Positions 48,924 through 56,773 of a stretch of DNA of 56,869 nt are shown here, piece after piece. The DNA is from Deinococcus yavapaiensis KR-236. Its GTDB lineage: Bacteria > Deinococcota > Deinococci > Deinococcales > Deinococcaceae. How positions within the stretch are numbered: position 1 is the first letter of the stretch; each line of letters begins with the position of its first letter. A program made the position numbers and the translations under genes. The stretch is from the NCBI RefSeq assembly GCF_003217515.1, contig NZ_QJSX01000022.1, positions 1-56,869 on the forward strand, read 5' to 3'. The notes beneath the pieces were generated by a model. The model had not been told where the DNA came from, did no database searches, and saw only the letters and a list, made by a program, of their open reading frames with translations.

Positions 48924-49700
48924 TTACTCGCCCGAGGAGGACACCTGAATTTCCTGCGGCGGGTTCGTCGTTTCACGAGCCGTCTTCAGCGCCGTCGTCC
49001 ACCACGCGAGTTCTTCGAACAGGGCCGTCACGCTCGGCTCCAGGTACGTCAGTTCATCGAGGTTCTTGCCTTGCTGCCACGCCGCGAAGAAGTCCCCACC
49101 TTGAATGTGTACCGCCGTACGCAACGGAGCCATTTGCAACTCCACCGCGATTCCCCTCAGGTGCTCGATGGCGCGCGCCGCACCGACGGAGCCGTACCCG
49201 ACGAAGGCGACGGGCTTCTTGTTCCACTCGGGGTACGCGTAATCGAGGGCGTTCTTGAGCGCGGCGGTCGGGCCGTGGTTGTACTCGGCGGTGATGATCA
49301 CGTACCCGTCGAACTCGGCGAGTCGTTGTTGCCAGCGTTGACCGACTTCGTTTTGCGTGGGTGCCCAAGCGTTCGAGGCGACTTCGTTGAACAGTGGCAG
49401 TGGGAAGTCACGCAAGTCGAGCACTTCGAAGTTGAGGTCGGTGCGTTGGGCAGCTCGCTTCATGAACCACTCGGTGGGTTTGTCTGCGAAGCGGGTGTCG
49501 CGGGTGCTGCCGATGATGACGGCGATCTTCGGGTTGTTGGGGTTCGTCATGTGCTGCTCCTTACGAGGTGAGGCAGTGGGCGAGGAAGGGCTGGCCGTGA
49601 CGGGCGTCGAGGAAGATTCGTTGGTGAAGCGTCGGCGGTTGATGAGCCAGGCAGTCCCGGCAACGGCGGCGGCGAGTAACGCGAGGGTCAGTCGAGGCAT
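48924..49700 (-). CDS. NADPH-dependent FMN reductase, possibly membrane-anchored
   Basis: 258 residues if the first ATG (49700; GAAGGA upstream) is used. That form has an N-terminal membrane helix (LTLALLAAAVAGTAWLI) and a Ser/Thr/Pro linker. A second start, MTNPNNPKIAV at 49550 with AAGGAG six bases before it, gives the usual 208-residue soluble enzyme. The flavodoxin-like core has VIIGSTRDTRFADKP (phosphate loop), LDLRDFPLPLFNE, IITAEYNHGPTAALKNALDYAYPEW (the N-x-x-x-P-x-x-L-K-N signature) and FVGYGSVGAARAIEHLRG. It reduces quinones or azo compounds with NAD(P)H. It follows the DoxX gene by 17 bp. Confidence 0.85.
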   Translation of the reverse strand: MPRLTLALLAAAVAGTAWLINRRRFTNESSSTPVTASPSSPTASPRKEQHMTNPNNPKIAVIIGSTRDTRFADKPTEWFMKRAAQRTDLNFEVLDLRDFPLPLFNEVASNAWAPTQNEVGQRWQQRLAEFDGYVIITAEYNHGPTAALKNALDYAYPEWNKKPVAFVGYGSVGAARAIEHLRGIAVELQMAPLRTAVHIQGGDFFAAWQQGKNLDELTYLEPSVTALFEELAWWTTALKTARETTNPPQEIQVSSSGE

Positions 49701-49717
49701 GGATCCTTCGGGAAGCT

Positions 49718-50143
49718 TTAGCGAGATTGGATGGGAGCTTTGCGGGAGCGGCCCCAGGCGATCACGCCAGCGAGCGCGGCAAGGATGAGGTTCATGGGCA
49801 GCATCATGCCTTCGCCGCGCGTCAGGTGGAAGATCGAAGCGAACACCATCACGAGGACCAAGCCGAGCGCGGCAAGGGGCGTGAGGGCCGGGCGGACGCG
49901 GAAGGCGGCAGGAAGGATCAAGCCGAGCGCACCGGCCACTTCAGCGAGGCCAATGAAGCGCACGAGCAAGGCGGGCACGTCACCGGCCCAGGGTAGCGTC
50001 GTGGCGAGCTGCTCGATAGGCATGCTGATCTTCATCAAGCCGGTCATGAGGAACGCGGCGGCGAGGAGGACTTGCAGGATCCAGAAGGTGATGTGCAGAG
50101 CGCGGTTGGTGCGGGGGGCGGTGGTGCGGGTCGTGGTGGTCAT
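49718..50143 (-). CDS. DoxX-family membrane protein
   Basis: 141 residues; ATG preceded by AGGAGTACGCC. Four membrane helices: ITFWILQVLLAAAFLMTGLMKI, VRFIGLAEVAGALGLIL, LTPLAALGLVLVMVFASIFHL and PMNLILAALAGVIAWG. The LMTGLMKI and GLAEVAGALGL segments are DoxX hallmarks. DoxX proteins accompany quinone- and thiol-stress enzymes (MhqP, CatD). It heads an operon with the FMN reductase. Its C-terminal 31 residues are almost identical to those of the truncated DoxX at 56774, pointing to a duplication. Confidence 0.85.
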   Translation of the reverse strand: MTTTTRTTAPRTNRALHITFWILQVLLAAAFLMTGLMKISMPIEQLATTLPWAGDVPALLVRFIGLAEVAGALGLILPAAFRVRPALTPLAALGLVLVMVFASIFHLTRGEGMMLPMNLILAALAGVIAWGRSRKAPIQSR

Positions 50144-50250
50144 GGCGTACTCCTGGAGGTGTGAGTGAGGGGTGGTGAGAGCTCAGGCGGCGTGCAGGTG
50201 GATGGTGTTGGTGTGCGAGAAGGAATCACCAACTCCTTGTTACGTCCTTT

Positions 50251-50265
50251 AGTGTTTAAACATCC
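50251..50265. promoter_or_regulatory. MarR-type operator upstream of doxX
   Basis: AGTGTTTAAACATCC matches the palindromic motif (TGTT-NN-AACA) found at the MarR and VOC promoters. It lies between the MarR gene end and the doxX start, about 110 bp before the doxX ATG. Confidence 0.6.
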
Positions 50266-50287
50266 ATCCAGAAGAAGAGAAGGAAAC

Positions 50288-50764
50288 TTACTTCACCACC
50301 AGCCGCTTGCGAATCAACGAGAGCACTTCGATCAACGAATACAACTGCCCCGGCGTCAAATGCCCAAACTGTGCGTGATGCAACGCCGCAAGCGGTTCGT
50401 CCAAAGAATCCACCAGCGTCCGGCCTTTCTCGGTCAGTGCCGTCGGAACGCAGCGGCGATCAGTGGTACTGCGAACCCGGCTCACAAGGCCCATTTCTTC
50501 CATCTTGTCGAGCATGCGGGTGACGTCTGGCATGCGACTCAGGAGCCGATCGCGGATGTCGTTCCGACCGAGTCCTCCGTCACCGGCACCGCGCAGGATA
50601 CGCAGCACGTTGTACTGGGTGGGGCTGAGGCCGTACTCGCGTAAGAAAAGTTCGCTTTGGTCGGCGAGAAGTTGGGCGGTGCGGTGCAAGTTGAGCAACG
50701 CTTCTTCTTCCAAGCTTTGGAAGGGGCGTTGTTGTTGGATTTCTTCGCGGAGCGTGTCGCTCAT
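50288..50764 (-). CDS. MarR-family regulator (MhqR/OhrR-like)
   Basis: 158 residues from MSDTLREEIQQQRPFQS. Winged helix about 45-125: LSPTQYNVLRILRGAGDGGLGRNDIRDRLLSRMPDVTRMLDKMEEMGLVSRVRSTTDRRCVPTALTEKGRTLVD, including the DRR wing. Helices at both ends dimerise. It lacks a cysteine, so oxidation sensing through a thiol is unlikely; ligand sensing is more probable. The start is apparently leaderless with a near-ideal promoter (50772-50800). An operator motif in its own promoter and at two other genes points to autorepression and control of the local quinone-response genes. Confidence 0.88.
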   Translation of the reverse strand: MSDTLREEIQQQRPFQSLEEEALLNLHRTAQLLADQSELFLREYGLSPTQYNVLRILRGAGDGGLGRNDIRDRLLSRMPDVTRMLDKMEEMGLVSRVRSTTDRRCVPTALTEKGRTLVDSLDEPLAALHHAQFGHLTPGQLYSLIEVLSLIRKRLVVK

Positions 50765-50771
50765 GGAAAAC

Positions 50772-50800
50772 AGTATAGGTGTTACAACATGGAAATGCAA
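50772..50800 (-). promoter_or_regulatory. Leaderless marR promoter with operator in the spacer
   Basis: On the minus strand: -35 TTGCAT (50800-50795), 17-bp spacer, -10 TATACT (50777-50772), then seven bases to the ATG at 50764. The spacer contains CCATGTTGTAACACCT, the MarR motif. Near-ideal spacing; the -10 position would start transcription at the ATG. Confidence 0.8.
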
Positions 50801-51035
50801 GGGGTCCCCACCTCAACTCAAACCGCAGCACAGAACTACCCTCCAGTTCTGACCCTTGACCAGGAATGACCAGATCAGCTCACTTCCTGCATGTGGAGAA
50901 ACCTAACGACCACGATGCACCCACCCATGCCGTCAACGCTCAGCCAGTACAAGCCCACTCTGGACATGTCTCTCGGTAGGTCTCGCGTTCAGGCTCTTTT
51001 TCAGACTTACCGGAGTGGTCAGTCGAGCGCGTGGG

Positions 51036-51398
51036 TCAGGAATTGAAGGGCGTGACCCAGAAACGACCGGCGAACACCAGCAGCGCGAGCAACGCAAGCA
51101 CCAACGCCGGCACCGGCGTCTCCCGGCGTCTCAAGTGCACGCTGACCGCGCCGAGCATCAGCGCCGCGAGCGCGAGCGCCGCGACGGGCGTGAGCCACGT
51201 CAGCACTCCAAGAGCGGCTGGGAGAATCAGCCCGAGCCCTCCGAGGACTTCGGCGGCACCGATCAGGCGGATGGCGCTCGGATCGAAGTCGGCCGTCCAC
51301 GCCATCGCCGGGTTCTTAGGTTTGCTGAGTTTGGCGAGGCCGCTGGCGAGAAACGCGAGGGCGAGGAGGACTTGCAGGACCCACAAGACGATGTGCAT
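51036..51398 (-). CDS. DoxX-family protein (CatD-like)
   Basis: 120 residues, ATG after TAGGAGCATCGA. Helices: VLWVLQVLLALAFLASGLAKL, IGAAEVLGGLGLILPAAL, WLTPVAALALAALMLGAVSV and VLALLALLVFAG. It follows the VOC dioxygenase by 25 bp on the same strand, the reverse order of the Bacillus catDE operon (CatD is DoxX-like, CatE the dioxygenase). Together with that match it likely serves quinone or catechol detoxification at the membrane. Confidence 0.82.
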   Translation of the reverse strand: MHIVLWVLQVLLALAFLASGLAKLSKPKNPAMAWTADFDPSAIRLIGAAEVLGGLGLILPAALGVLTWLTPVAALALAALMLGAVSVHLRRRETPVPALVLALLALLVFAGRFWVTPFNS

Positions 51399-51423
51399 TC
51401 GATGCTCCTAGAAGCGCCCGAGA

Positions 51424-52323
51424 TCAGGCAGTGAGAAGGAGGGTGTGGCCCACCGGGTCACGAACGAGGAATCCGTCGGCGACGCGTTCGGCGCGAGGAA
51501 GTCGCTGCAGGGCTGCGTCAAGTCGAGCAGGGGAGTCGTAGCGGATGGTGAAGCGGCGCAGTCCAGCCGTTCCGGGCCGTGGCGGTGGTGCACCGACGCC
51601 TTGCCACGTGTTGATGGCGAGGCGGTGCGGGAAGCGTCCGTTGGCGTGCAAGTCGGCCGCGCCCATCTGTGGCATGACGAGGTTCTCCTCGAAGCCGAGG
51701 TCGTCGCGGTAAAAGCGGAGGGCCGCATCGAGGTTCGGGACGTGCAGGTGCACGTGCCCAACCTTGGTTCCTTCGGGCACGGGTCGGTTGAAGTCACGGT
51801 CGGGCAGCACGGCCAGGAGCGCTTGGACGTCCAGCGGGTCGCGCCCGCTGCGGACGCGGCCTTCGCTGTCGATGATCTCGATTCCCGCGGCGGTGACGCT
51901 CATGGAGCGTTGCCGTTCGGGCGTTTCGAGGGTCAACTCGAGGCCGATGCCGTCGGGGTCGTTGAGGTAGATCGCCTTGGACATCACGTGGTCGGTCGGG
52001 GAGATCGGTTCCCGGCGGATGATCAGTCGGGCGAGGACGCGGGCGAATTCGATCTCGTTGGGCAGGTGGATGGCGACGTGGTAGAGGCCGCTGTGGCCGC
52101 GCCTTACGGGGGAGGTGGCTCCGCCGTGTAGTACGAGGAGCGTTTCGCGCTCGGTGCCGAGTTCGAGTACGCTGCCGCTCTTGCTTCTCAGTCGCAAGCC
52201 GACGGTGTCTTGCCAGAATTTGAGGGACTTCTCGGGGTTGGTGACGTCAAGGTGGACTGGGCCGAGGGTGGCGAAGTCGCTTGGAACGGTGCTTGGGGTG
52301 GGGTTGGCTGGTTCGGTGATCAT
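51424..52323 (-). CDS. CatE-like VOC ring-cleavage dioxygenase
   Basis: 299 residues from MITEPANPTPS; CGGAGG lies four bases before. Two VOC (glyoxalase-fold) modules: about 18-130 (LGPVHLDVTNPEKSLKFWQDTVGL, SGLYHVAIHLPNE, LNDPDGIGLEL) and about 185-299 (VGHVHLHVPNLDAALRFYRDDLGF, LRRFTIRYD, RDPVGHTLLLT). Metal-binding residues His/His/Glu are available in these segments. Family members open catechols or detoxify chlorinated or quinone-derived compounds. It is divergent from a TetR gene across two operators and co-transcribed with a DoxX gene. Confidence 0.88.
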   Translation of the reverse strand: MITEPANPTPSTVPSDFATLGPVHLDVTNPEKSLKFWQDTVGLRLRSKSGSVLELGTERETLLVLHGGATSPVRRGHSGLYHVAIHLPNEIEFARVLARLIIRREPISPTDHVMSKAIYLNDPDGIGLELTLETPERQRSMSVTAAGIEIIDSEGRVRSGRDPLDVQALLAVLPDRDFNRPVPEGTKVGHVHLHVPNLDAALRFYRDDLGFEENLVMPQMGAADLHANGRFPHRLAINTWQGVGAPPPRPGTAGLRRFTIRYDSPARLDAALQRLPRAERVADGFLVRDPVGHTLLLTA

Positions 52324-52366
52324 GGGGCCTCCGGTAGGATGGTGGTTCGTGGTCGTTCTCAACTTG

Positions 52367-52427
52367 CGGAGGCTACCCTCCGCTTATGAAATACCATAGC
52401 ATACAAACGGAGGCATGCCTCCGTTTG
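52367..52427. promoter_or_regulatory. Tandem TetR operators in a divergent promoter region
   Basis: Two palindromes of the same pattern CGGAGG-N4-CCTCCG lie at 52367-52382 (centre CTAC) and 52408-52423 (centre CATG), the second extended to a 24-bp perfect palindrome. Their centres are 41 bp apart, four helical turns. The second overlaps the start region of the TetR message, where TAGACT at 52429 precedes the GTG by seven bases. Confidence 0.8.
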
Positions 52428-52440
52428 CTAGACTACAAAT

Positions 52441-53088
52441 GTGAACACTTCCCAGCCGACTCCGCTCCGGAAAGACGCGGAACGCAACCGCGCCCGCATC
52501 CTTGAGGCGGCACGCGCCGTGTTCGCCGCCCACGGCGTTCACGCCTCCCTCGAAGCGGTCGCAGAACGCGCCGGCGTCGGCATCGCCACCCTTTACCGCC
52601 GCTTCCCCACCCGCGCCGACCTCGTCGGCGCGCTCTACGACGAGGAGTACACCGAATACGGCACAGCCCTCGACGAAGCCCTTGCCTTCGACGACGCTTG
52701 GCGCGGCCTCGAACACTACTTCGAGCGCGTTTGCCAACACCAAGCGTCCCATGCCGGCTTGCCCGACGCTCTCACGACGACGCTACCCGGCAACCGGCAC
52801 CTCGAGGCGGGCCGTGCGCGGCTACGCGAACAGATGTCACAACTTATCGCCCGGGCGCAGCAGCAAGGCACTTTGCGAGCGGACGTCACGCCGGAAGATC
52901 TCGCCTTCGTCCTGATAGGAACCGGAGCGGTCGTTGCGGCGACGTCGCCAGTCGCGCCAAACGCGTGGCGACGCCACCTCGCGCTCACGCTCGACGGCTT
53001 CCGAGCGGAGGGCGCGCGGACACTGCCGGTCCCACCCCTCTCGCAGCGGCAACTGTTCCGCGCCATGCTCAGGCGCGGACTTCCATAG
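52441..53088 (+). CDS. TetR-family regulator
   Basis: 215 residues from a GTG. Helix-turn-helix about 15-60: RARILEAARAVFAAHGVHASLEAVAERAGVGIATLYRRFPTRADLVGALY. The ligand-binding half (about 70-200) includes LEHYFERVCQHQASHAG and DLAFVLIGTGAVVAA. Cysteine in VCQHQ is the only thiol. A -10-like TAGACT seven bases before the GTG suggests a leaderless message. Two palindromic operators lie in the divergent region shared with the CatE-like gene, so it is likely its repressor as well as its own. Confidence 0.88.
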   Translation: MNTSQPTPLRKDAERNRARILEAARAVFAAHGVHASLEAVAERAGVGIATLYRRFPTRADLVGALYDEEYTEYGTALDEALAFDDAWRGLEHYFERVCQHQASHAGLPDALTTTLPGNRHLEAGRARLREQMSQLIARAQQQGTLRADVTPEDLAFVLIGTGAVVAATSPVAPNAWRRHLALTLDGFRAEGARTLPVPPLSQRQLFRAMLRRGLP

Positions 53089-53135
53089 CGTGCATTCATG
53101 CCCGCGGCGTTCTTGAACGAAGAACAAGCGGTGCC

Positions 53136-53530
53136 AGAGTGCGTATATGAACGATTGGAGTTCGTTCTACACGCACTCTTGGCCGTACCGTGAGGCATGG
53201 CGACCTGCGATCTGGGTCACGTCACCGATGGCGAATGAGTTTCACTCGGCAACTCCCAGGTTCTTTCGACACAGGACGTCCACTTGTACTGAAGTACTGA
53301 ATCGCCGCGACCTCGAGGGCGCGACGCTCTACGTCGTCACGACCGCTGCGCTGGGCGCTTCCTGCCCGCTGACTTCCCCAAGTGGACGACCTTCGAGGGA
53401 GTGGAGTTCCAAACGACAAGACCTCACTGGAGAGATAGGGATCTGGCTGTTGGACTCCTTGCTTGCAAAGCGGCGAGCATGCGCTGCTCGAGGCTACGTC
53501 AACCAAGCCTGAACGGCCTGTTTATCGACG
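53136..53530 (+). pseudogene. Decayed IS5-type element (copy 2)
   Basis: Sequence from AGTGCGTATATGAACG is collinear with the leader hairpin and 5' part of the 11408-12241 transposase: it keeps LNRRDLEGATLYVV, ALGASCPLTSPSGRP and LLDSLLAKRR, in three different frames. Several indels break it and the 3' half is missing. The remnant is followed by 250 bp of non-coding sequence. Confidence 0.8.
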
Positions 53531-53699
53531 CACTTTGGCTGCGTACCGCCTATGCCCTCGGCAGTAGGTGGTGGAACACAGAAAAGAAGGGCGTCCGCGG
53601 CCTCCTTCTGAGGAAATGATAGCTGTAGAATCCAGGAAATTGCCTTTATATCAGGCAGGAGGCAGGCCAGGGCAAGTCGGTGGCCTCAACATTCACCGA

Positions 53700-53728
53700 T
53701 TGACATAAGATGTTATAACATCTATCTT
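53700..53728 (+). promoter_or_regulatory. Promoter of the VOC gene with MarR motif in the spacer
   Basis: -35 TTGACA, 17-bp spacer, -10 TATCTT. The spacer holds AGATGTTATAACATCT (53708-53723), a perfect palindrome matching the marR promoter operator. Start codon at 53786 with AAAGGAG. Confidence 0.82.
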
Positions 53729-53785
53729 GAATTCGAGCGAGGACGAGGAGCCGAGCATCGAACCTCAGCCTCCAAAGGAGCGCCC

Positions 53786-54154
53786 ATGAACGTCCAAGGC
53801 ATCACCTGGCACGCCGTCACTCTGGAACCTGAAGCCTTCGAAGCCACCAAGCAACTCACCATCCAGGTGCTTGGCCTGCAACCCATGATGGAATTCGAAG
53901 GCGTTGCGGTGTTCAGCACGTCCAACGGGACGCTGCTGGAACTCTACACCCACCAGGCTGTGCCTCCCTTCGGATACAACGGCAATGTCGCCTTCGGGTT
54001 CCGGGTGGACGACATCGAAGTGGCCAGTCAGCAACTCGAAGCTGCCGGGTACGAGCTGCTGGGTGAGATCAACCGGGTGCCCGAAATGAACTACGCCTAC
54101 CGGCACTTCCGTGGCCCTGGAGGCATCATCTACGGGCTGAACGAACAACGCTGA
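53786..54154 (+). CDS. Small VOC-family protein
   Basis: 122 residues; AAAGGAG five bases before the ATG. One glyoxalase-fold module: WHAVTLEPEAFEATKQLTIQVLGLQPMMEFEGVAVF, then GTLLELYTHQAV, GFRVDDIEVASQQLEAAGYELLGEI and RHFRGPGGIIYGLNEQ. Metal-site residues (His 11, Glu 53 or so, Glu/His later) are mostly kept. Single-module VOC proteins act as dimers on thiol or quinone adducts and fosfomycin-type compounds. It has a strong regulated promoter with the MarR operator, so it probably belongs to the quinone-stress group. Confidence 0.8.
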   Translation: MNVQGITWHAVTLEPEAFEATKQLTIQVLGLQPMMEFEGVAVFSTSNGTLLELYTHQAVPPFGYNGNVAFGFRVDDIEVASQQLEAAGYELLGEINRVPEMNYAYRHFRGPGGIIYGLNEQR

Positions 54155-54183
54155 GCGGCAAAGCAACACGCCACTTCAAGCCC

Positions 54184-54215
54184 AGATCCCGGAAGTAAGT
54201 TCACTTCCGGGATCT
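54184..54215 (+). terminator. Strong hairpin after the VOC gene
   Basis: AGATCCCGGAAGT, loop AAGTTC, ACTTCCGGGATCT: a perfect 13-bp stem, 30 bp after the stop. Followed by GCCTT rather than a T run, so termination may be only partial. Confidence 0.7.
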
Positions 54216-54535
54216 GCCTTCCCTCAGGGTGCCCTCTGCGCCCTGAAGGAAGCGAAAAGAGCCAAGGGGAACGGAAAAGCCGTGCAACGAAAAAAAGTGG
54301 AGCTAAGACAAAGGGGCGAGAAGTCCACTGTTCGCAGACCGCCGCCTTCCACGCCTGCAAGTTCACCGCTTGACCTCGAGCAACCTACAACGTGTTTGAC
54401 TCTGTCGCACTGACCTTCCAGGTCTGCCCGATACATGGGCTCATCGAAAACGCCTTGAGCAGTCCACCACAGACCGGTCAGGCCACCTTCGTTCGGCTCT
54501 CCCCGGCGGTGACGGGGATCTGCCAGCAGGACCCA

Positions 54536-54572
54536 CCCTGAGGCAGCGTGTCGTTTGACCTCCGCCTCAGGG
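54536..54572 (-). terminator. Hairpin after the esterase gene
   Basis: CCCTGAGGC and GCCTCAGGG form a 9-bp stem with a 19-base loop, 7 bp beyond the esterase stop on the minus strand. The loop side is T-poor, so strength is uncertain. The remaining stretch 54216-54535 shows no gene. Confidence 0.5.
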
Positions 54573-54578
54573 CGTCAA

Positions 54579-55676
54579 TCACAAGCCAGACTTCAAGTAT
54601 CGACGCTGCTCGGCCACCACTTGCTTCAACGCTGGTTTTGCATCACGACTGAAGTACGGGAAACTGGTGAAGGCATGCGGCATGGCGGGGTAGTCGCCTA
54701 CAACGACCGGGACGTTCGCAGCACGCAGCGCCTCCGCGTACCGCAGGCCGTCGTCACGCAACGCGTCGTACCCGGCCACTTGAATGAGGGCGGGCGGCAA
54801 GTTCGTATGGCTCGGCGCTCGCAGTGGCGAAAGCCGCCAGTCCGTCCTCAACGTTCCTTCCGGAATGTAGAACCGTTCGTACGCCTTCATATCAGCCGCG
54901 TTGAGGATGATTTGATTTGCATGGCGTCGACGTGATTCCGACTCCTGACTCAAATCCGTGGCCGGGTAAATCAGCGCTTGATGGTGAATGACAGGGCCAC
55001 CCTGATCTCGCGCGAGTAAGCACAGCACGGCCGCCAGATTGCCACCTGCACTTTCACCCATCACGCCGATTCGGCCTTCCGCGCCGAGAGCGGCCATGTT
55101 CGCCGCACTCCACTTCAGCGCATCGAAGCAGTCTTCCAGCCCCGCCGGGAACGGATGGGCAGGTGCCAAGCGGTACTCCACCGAGACGACCACGGCGTCG
55201 AGGTCAGCAGCGACCGTGCTGCTCATCCAGTCCGCTATGTTCAAATCCCCTTGAGCCCAGCCACCGCCGTGCAGTGCGAGAACCAAGGGCCTCGGTGCGC
55301 TGGTAGGACGCTCGGGCGTGTAGATACGGATGGGGATGTGACCCGCACGCCCTGGAATCATCCGGTTTTCCTGGCGCACCCCACGCCGAGGCCAGCCAGT
55401 GATGAGCCGAAAGACAAAGCCAGACTGCGGCGCGCTCGAGCGCTGAATCTGCTCTTCCGCGGTAAGGTCCGCGACGACAGGACCGGGCAGTCCTTTGAGC
55501 AGGGCGTCGAGGACCCTCATCCTTGAATCCAGGGGAACGGAGGCGTCAACTGGACGCGACGCGAGCCGGTACTGACGATATGCCATGGCCCCCAGCAAGA
55601 TCAGCGTTCCCACCCGGAAGATGCGGCGGGCGGTTCTGCGAGTCGAGGCGTGACGATCAGAGGAAGACGGATTCAT
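54579..55676 (-). CDS. HSL-type alpha/beta-hydrolase esterase
   Basis: 365 residues from MNPSSSDRHAST; CAGGAG lies just before. An N-terminal helix (FRVGTLILLGAMAYRQY) anchors or exports it. The hydrolase core has the oxyanion motif ALHGGGWAQGD, the nucleophile elbow GVMGESAGGNLAAV, an Asp in GYDALRDDG and His in MPHAFTSF, the hormone-sensitive-lipase arrangement. It hydrolyses short acyl or aryl esters. Next to a catechol-type dioxygenase and VOC proteins it may remove ester groups from aromatics, echoing the esterase MhqD of Bacillus, though that is only an analogy. Confidence 0.9.
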   Translation of the reverse strand: MNPSSSDRHASTRRTARRIFRVGTLILLGAMAYRQYRLASRPVDASVPLDSRMRVLDALLKGLPGPVVADLTAEEQIQRSSAPQSGFVFRLITGWPRRGVRQENRMIPGRAGHIPIRIYTPERPTSAPRPLVLALHGGGWAQGDLNIADWMSSTVAADLDAVVVSVEYRLAPAHPFPAGLEDCFDALKWSAANMAALGAEGRIGVMGESAGGNLAAVLCLLARDQGGPVIHHQALIYPATDLSQESESRRRHANQIILNAADMKAYERFYIPEGTLRTDWRLSPLRAPSHTNLPPALIQVAGYDALRDDGLRYAEALRAANVPVVVGDYPAMPHAFTSFPYFSRDAKPALKQVVAEQRRYLKSGL

Positions 55677-55751
55677 GTAACTCCTGACGAAGCTGAGAGA
55701 GTGACCGATCGGCGTCCAAGACGCGGACAACGTCCGCGCCCATGTAGAGTT

Positions 55752-56519
55752 TCAGATGTTCAGGCCGACGTCGAAGGTCGCGGTGTACCCTTCCGTGAGG
55801 CTGCCTTTGAGGTCCAGCAGCAATTGGCTTCCACCATTGCGGTAGAGGATGTCCGTGCTGTTCAGCCGGTCTCGCTGTCCCTTAGTGTTGTACGGCGCGC
55901 GGGCATGCACGACATCCGTGATCGAGTCCGGGAAGTAGAGCTGCGTCGTGAACTCCCCGGTGACCTTCCCGTCGGTGATCACACTCATGCTGAAGTGCAG
56001 GTGCACGGAGCGCCCGGCGTACCAGCCGGGATAGATGGTGCGAAACGAGGCCTTCCCGTTCGCGTCGGTGAGCTGATACCCGCGCAGGAAGTCCTGCCCG
56101 CGAGTGTCGAACTGATCGGCGTTGTCCGCTACGCCGCTGTACACGCCCAGCGCGTCGCACTGCCACACGTCGATCTTGACATTCGCACGAGGCTCGCAGG
56201 TGTTGAGTGCCACGCGGGACACCACGAACTCCAGGGTGAGGGGAACGCCATCCTGAACGGCCCCGCCACTCGTGTTGGCGCGGATGTCGCGGCGGTTGAG
56301 TTCATTGGAGACGAAGTACGGGCCCTCGATCTGAGCTGGGCGGACCACGCAACCCGGCAAGCTTTTGGCCCCAGTCGTGCCGGCGCTGTTCCTGCCCGTG
56401 AAGAACCACCAGCCATACAAGCCCGCACCGACCGCCGTGCCCCCCGCACTCAGACCGAGCAGTTGCAGGGCACGGCGGCGACTCAGCACCTGGCCAACTT
56501 GTTGATCATCATTGTCCAT
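55752..56519 (-). CDS. Exported intradiol ring-cleavage dioxygenase
   Basis: 255 residues from MDNDDQQVGQ; GGAGG five bases before. A Tat signal is likely: SRRRALQLLGLSAGGTAVGAGLYGWWFF. The mature domain has the intradiol pattern: QIEGPYF, then VDVWQCDALGVYSGV (first Tyr ligand), FRTIYPGWYAGRSVHLHF (second Tyr and the two His ligands) and RDRLNSTDILY. These enzymes cleave catechol-type rings between the hydroxyls with Fe(III). A Tat-exported form would act outside the cytoplasm. It is 75 bp downstream of nothing on its own strand and is followed by the esterase (75-bp gap), so the two may be co-transcribed. Confidence 0.88.
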   Translation of the reverse strand: MDNDDQQVGQVLSRRRALQLLGLSAGGTAVGAGLYGWWFFTGRNSAGTTGAKSLPGCVVRPAQIEGPYFVSNELNRRDIRANTSGGAVQDGVPLTLEFVVSRVALNTCEPRANVKIDVWQCDALGVYSGVADNADQFDTRGQDFLRGYQLTDANGKASFRTIYPGWYAGRSVHLHFSMSVITDGKVTGEFTTQLYFPDSITDVVHARAPYNTKGQRDRLNSTDILYRNGGSQLLLDLKGSLTEGYTATFDVGLNI

Positions 56520-56573
56520 ACGGACCTCCAGCGGAAGAAAGAGTGGGAGGGCGTGCAACTACGCACTCGGGGA

Positions 56574-56634
56574 TGAACAACGAAGGCCGGTCCACCCTGC
56601 AGCACAAGAAGTGTCGACCGGCCTTCGTTGTTCA
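56574..56634. promoter_or_regulatory. 19-bp perfect inverted repeat upstream of the dioxygenase
   Basis: TGAACAACGAAGGCCGGTC (56574-56592) and its complement (56616-56634) enclose a 23-base loop. It lies 55 bp before the dioxygenase start and downstream of the partial DoxX gene. It could stop transcription from doxX or regulate the dioxygenase. There is no T run. Confidence 0.65.
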
Positions 56635-56773
56635 CGCTCGTCGTGCCATCAGGTGGGACGTTTCCGGGAACTGGTGAGGTGCGAATCGTGCATGACCTGA
56701 AGCTGAACGTTCCGCCCTTTAACACGACGGAGACGCTTCAGCCTCAAGTCAATGCCGCCTGATGGGACGAGTT

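Noticed and set aside
53706..53724. Radiation/desiccation response motif (RDRM) of Deinococcus
   Set aside because: The palindrome AGATGTTATAACATCT does not fit the RDRM half sites and is shared with the marR and doxX promoters instead. No RDRM was found in the window.
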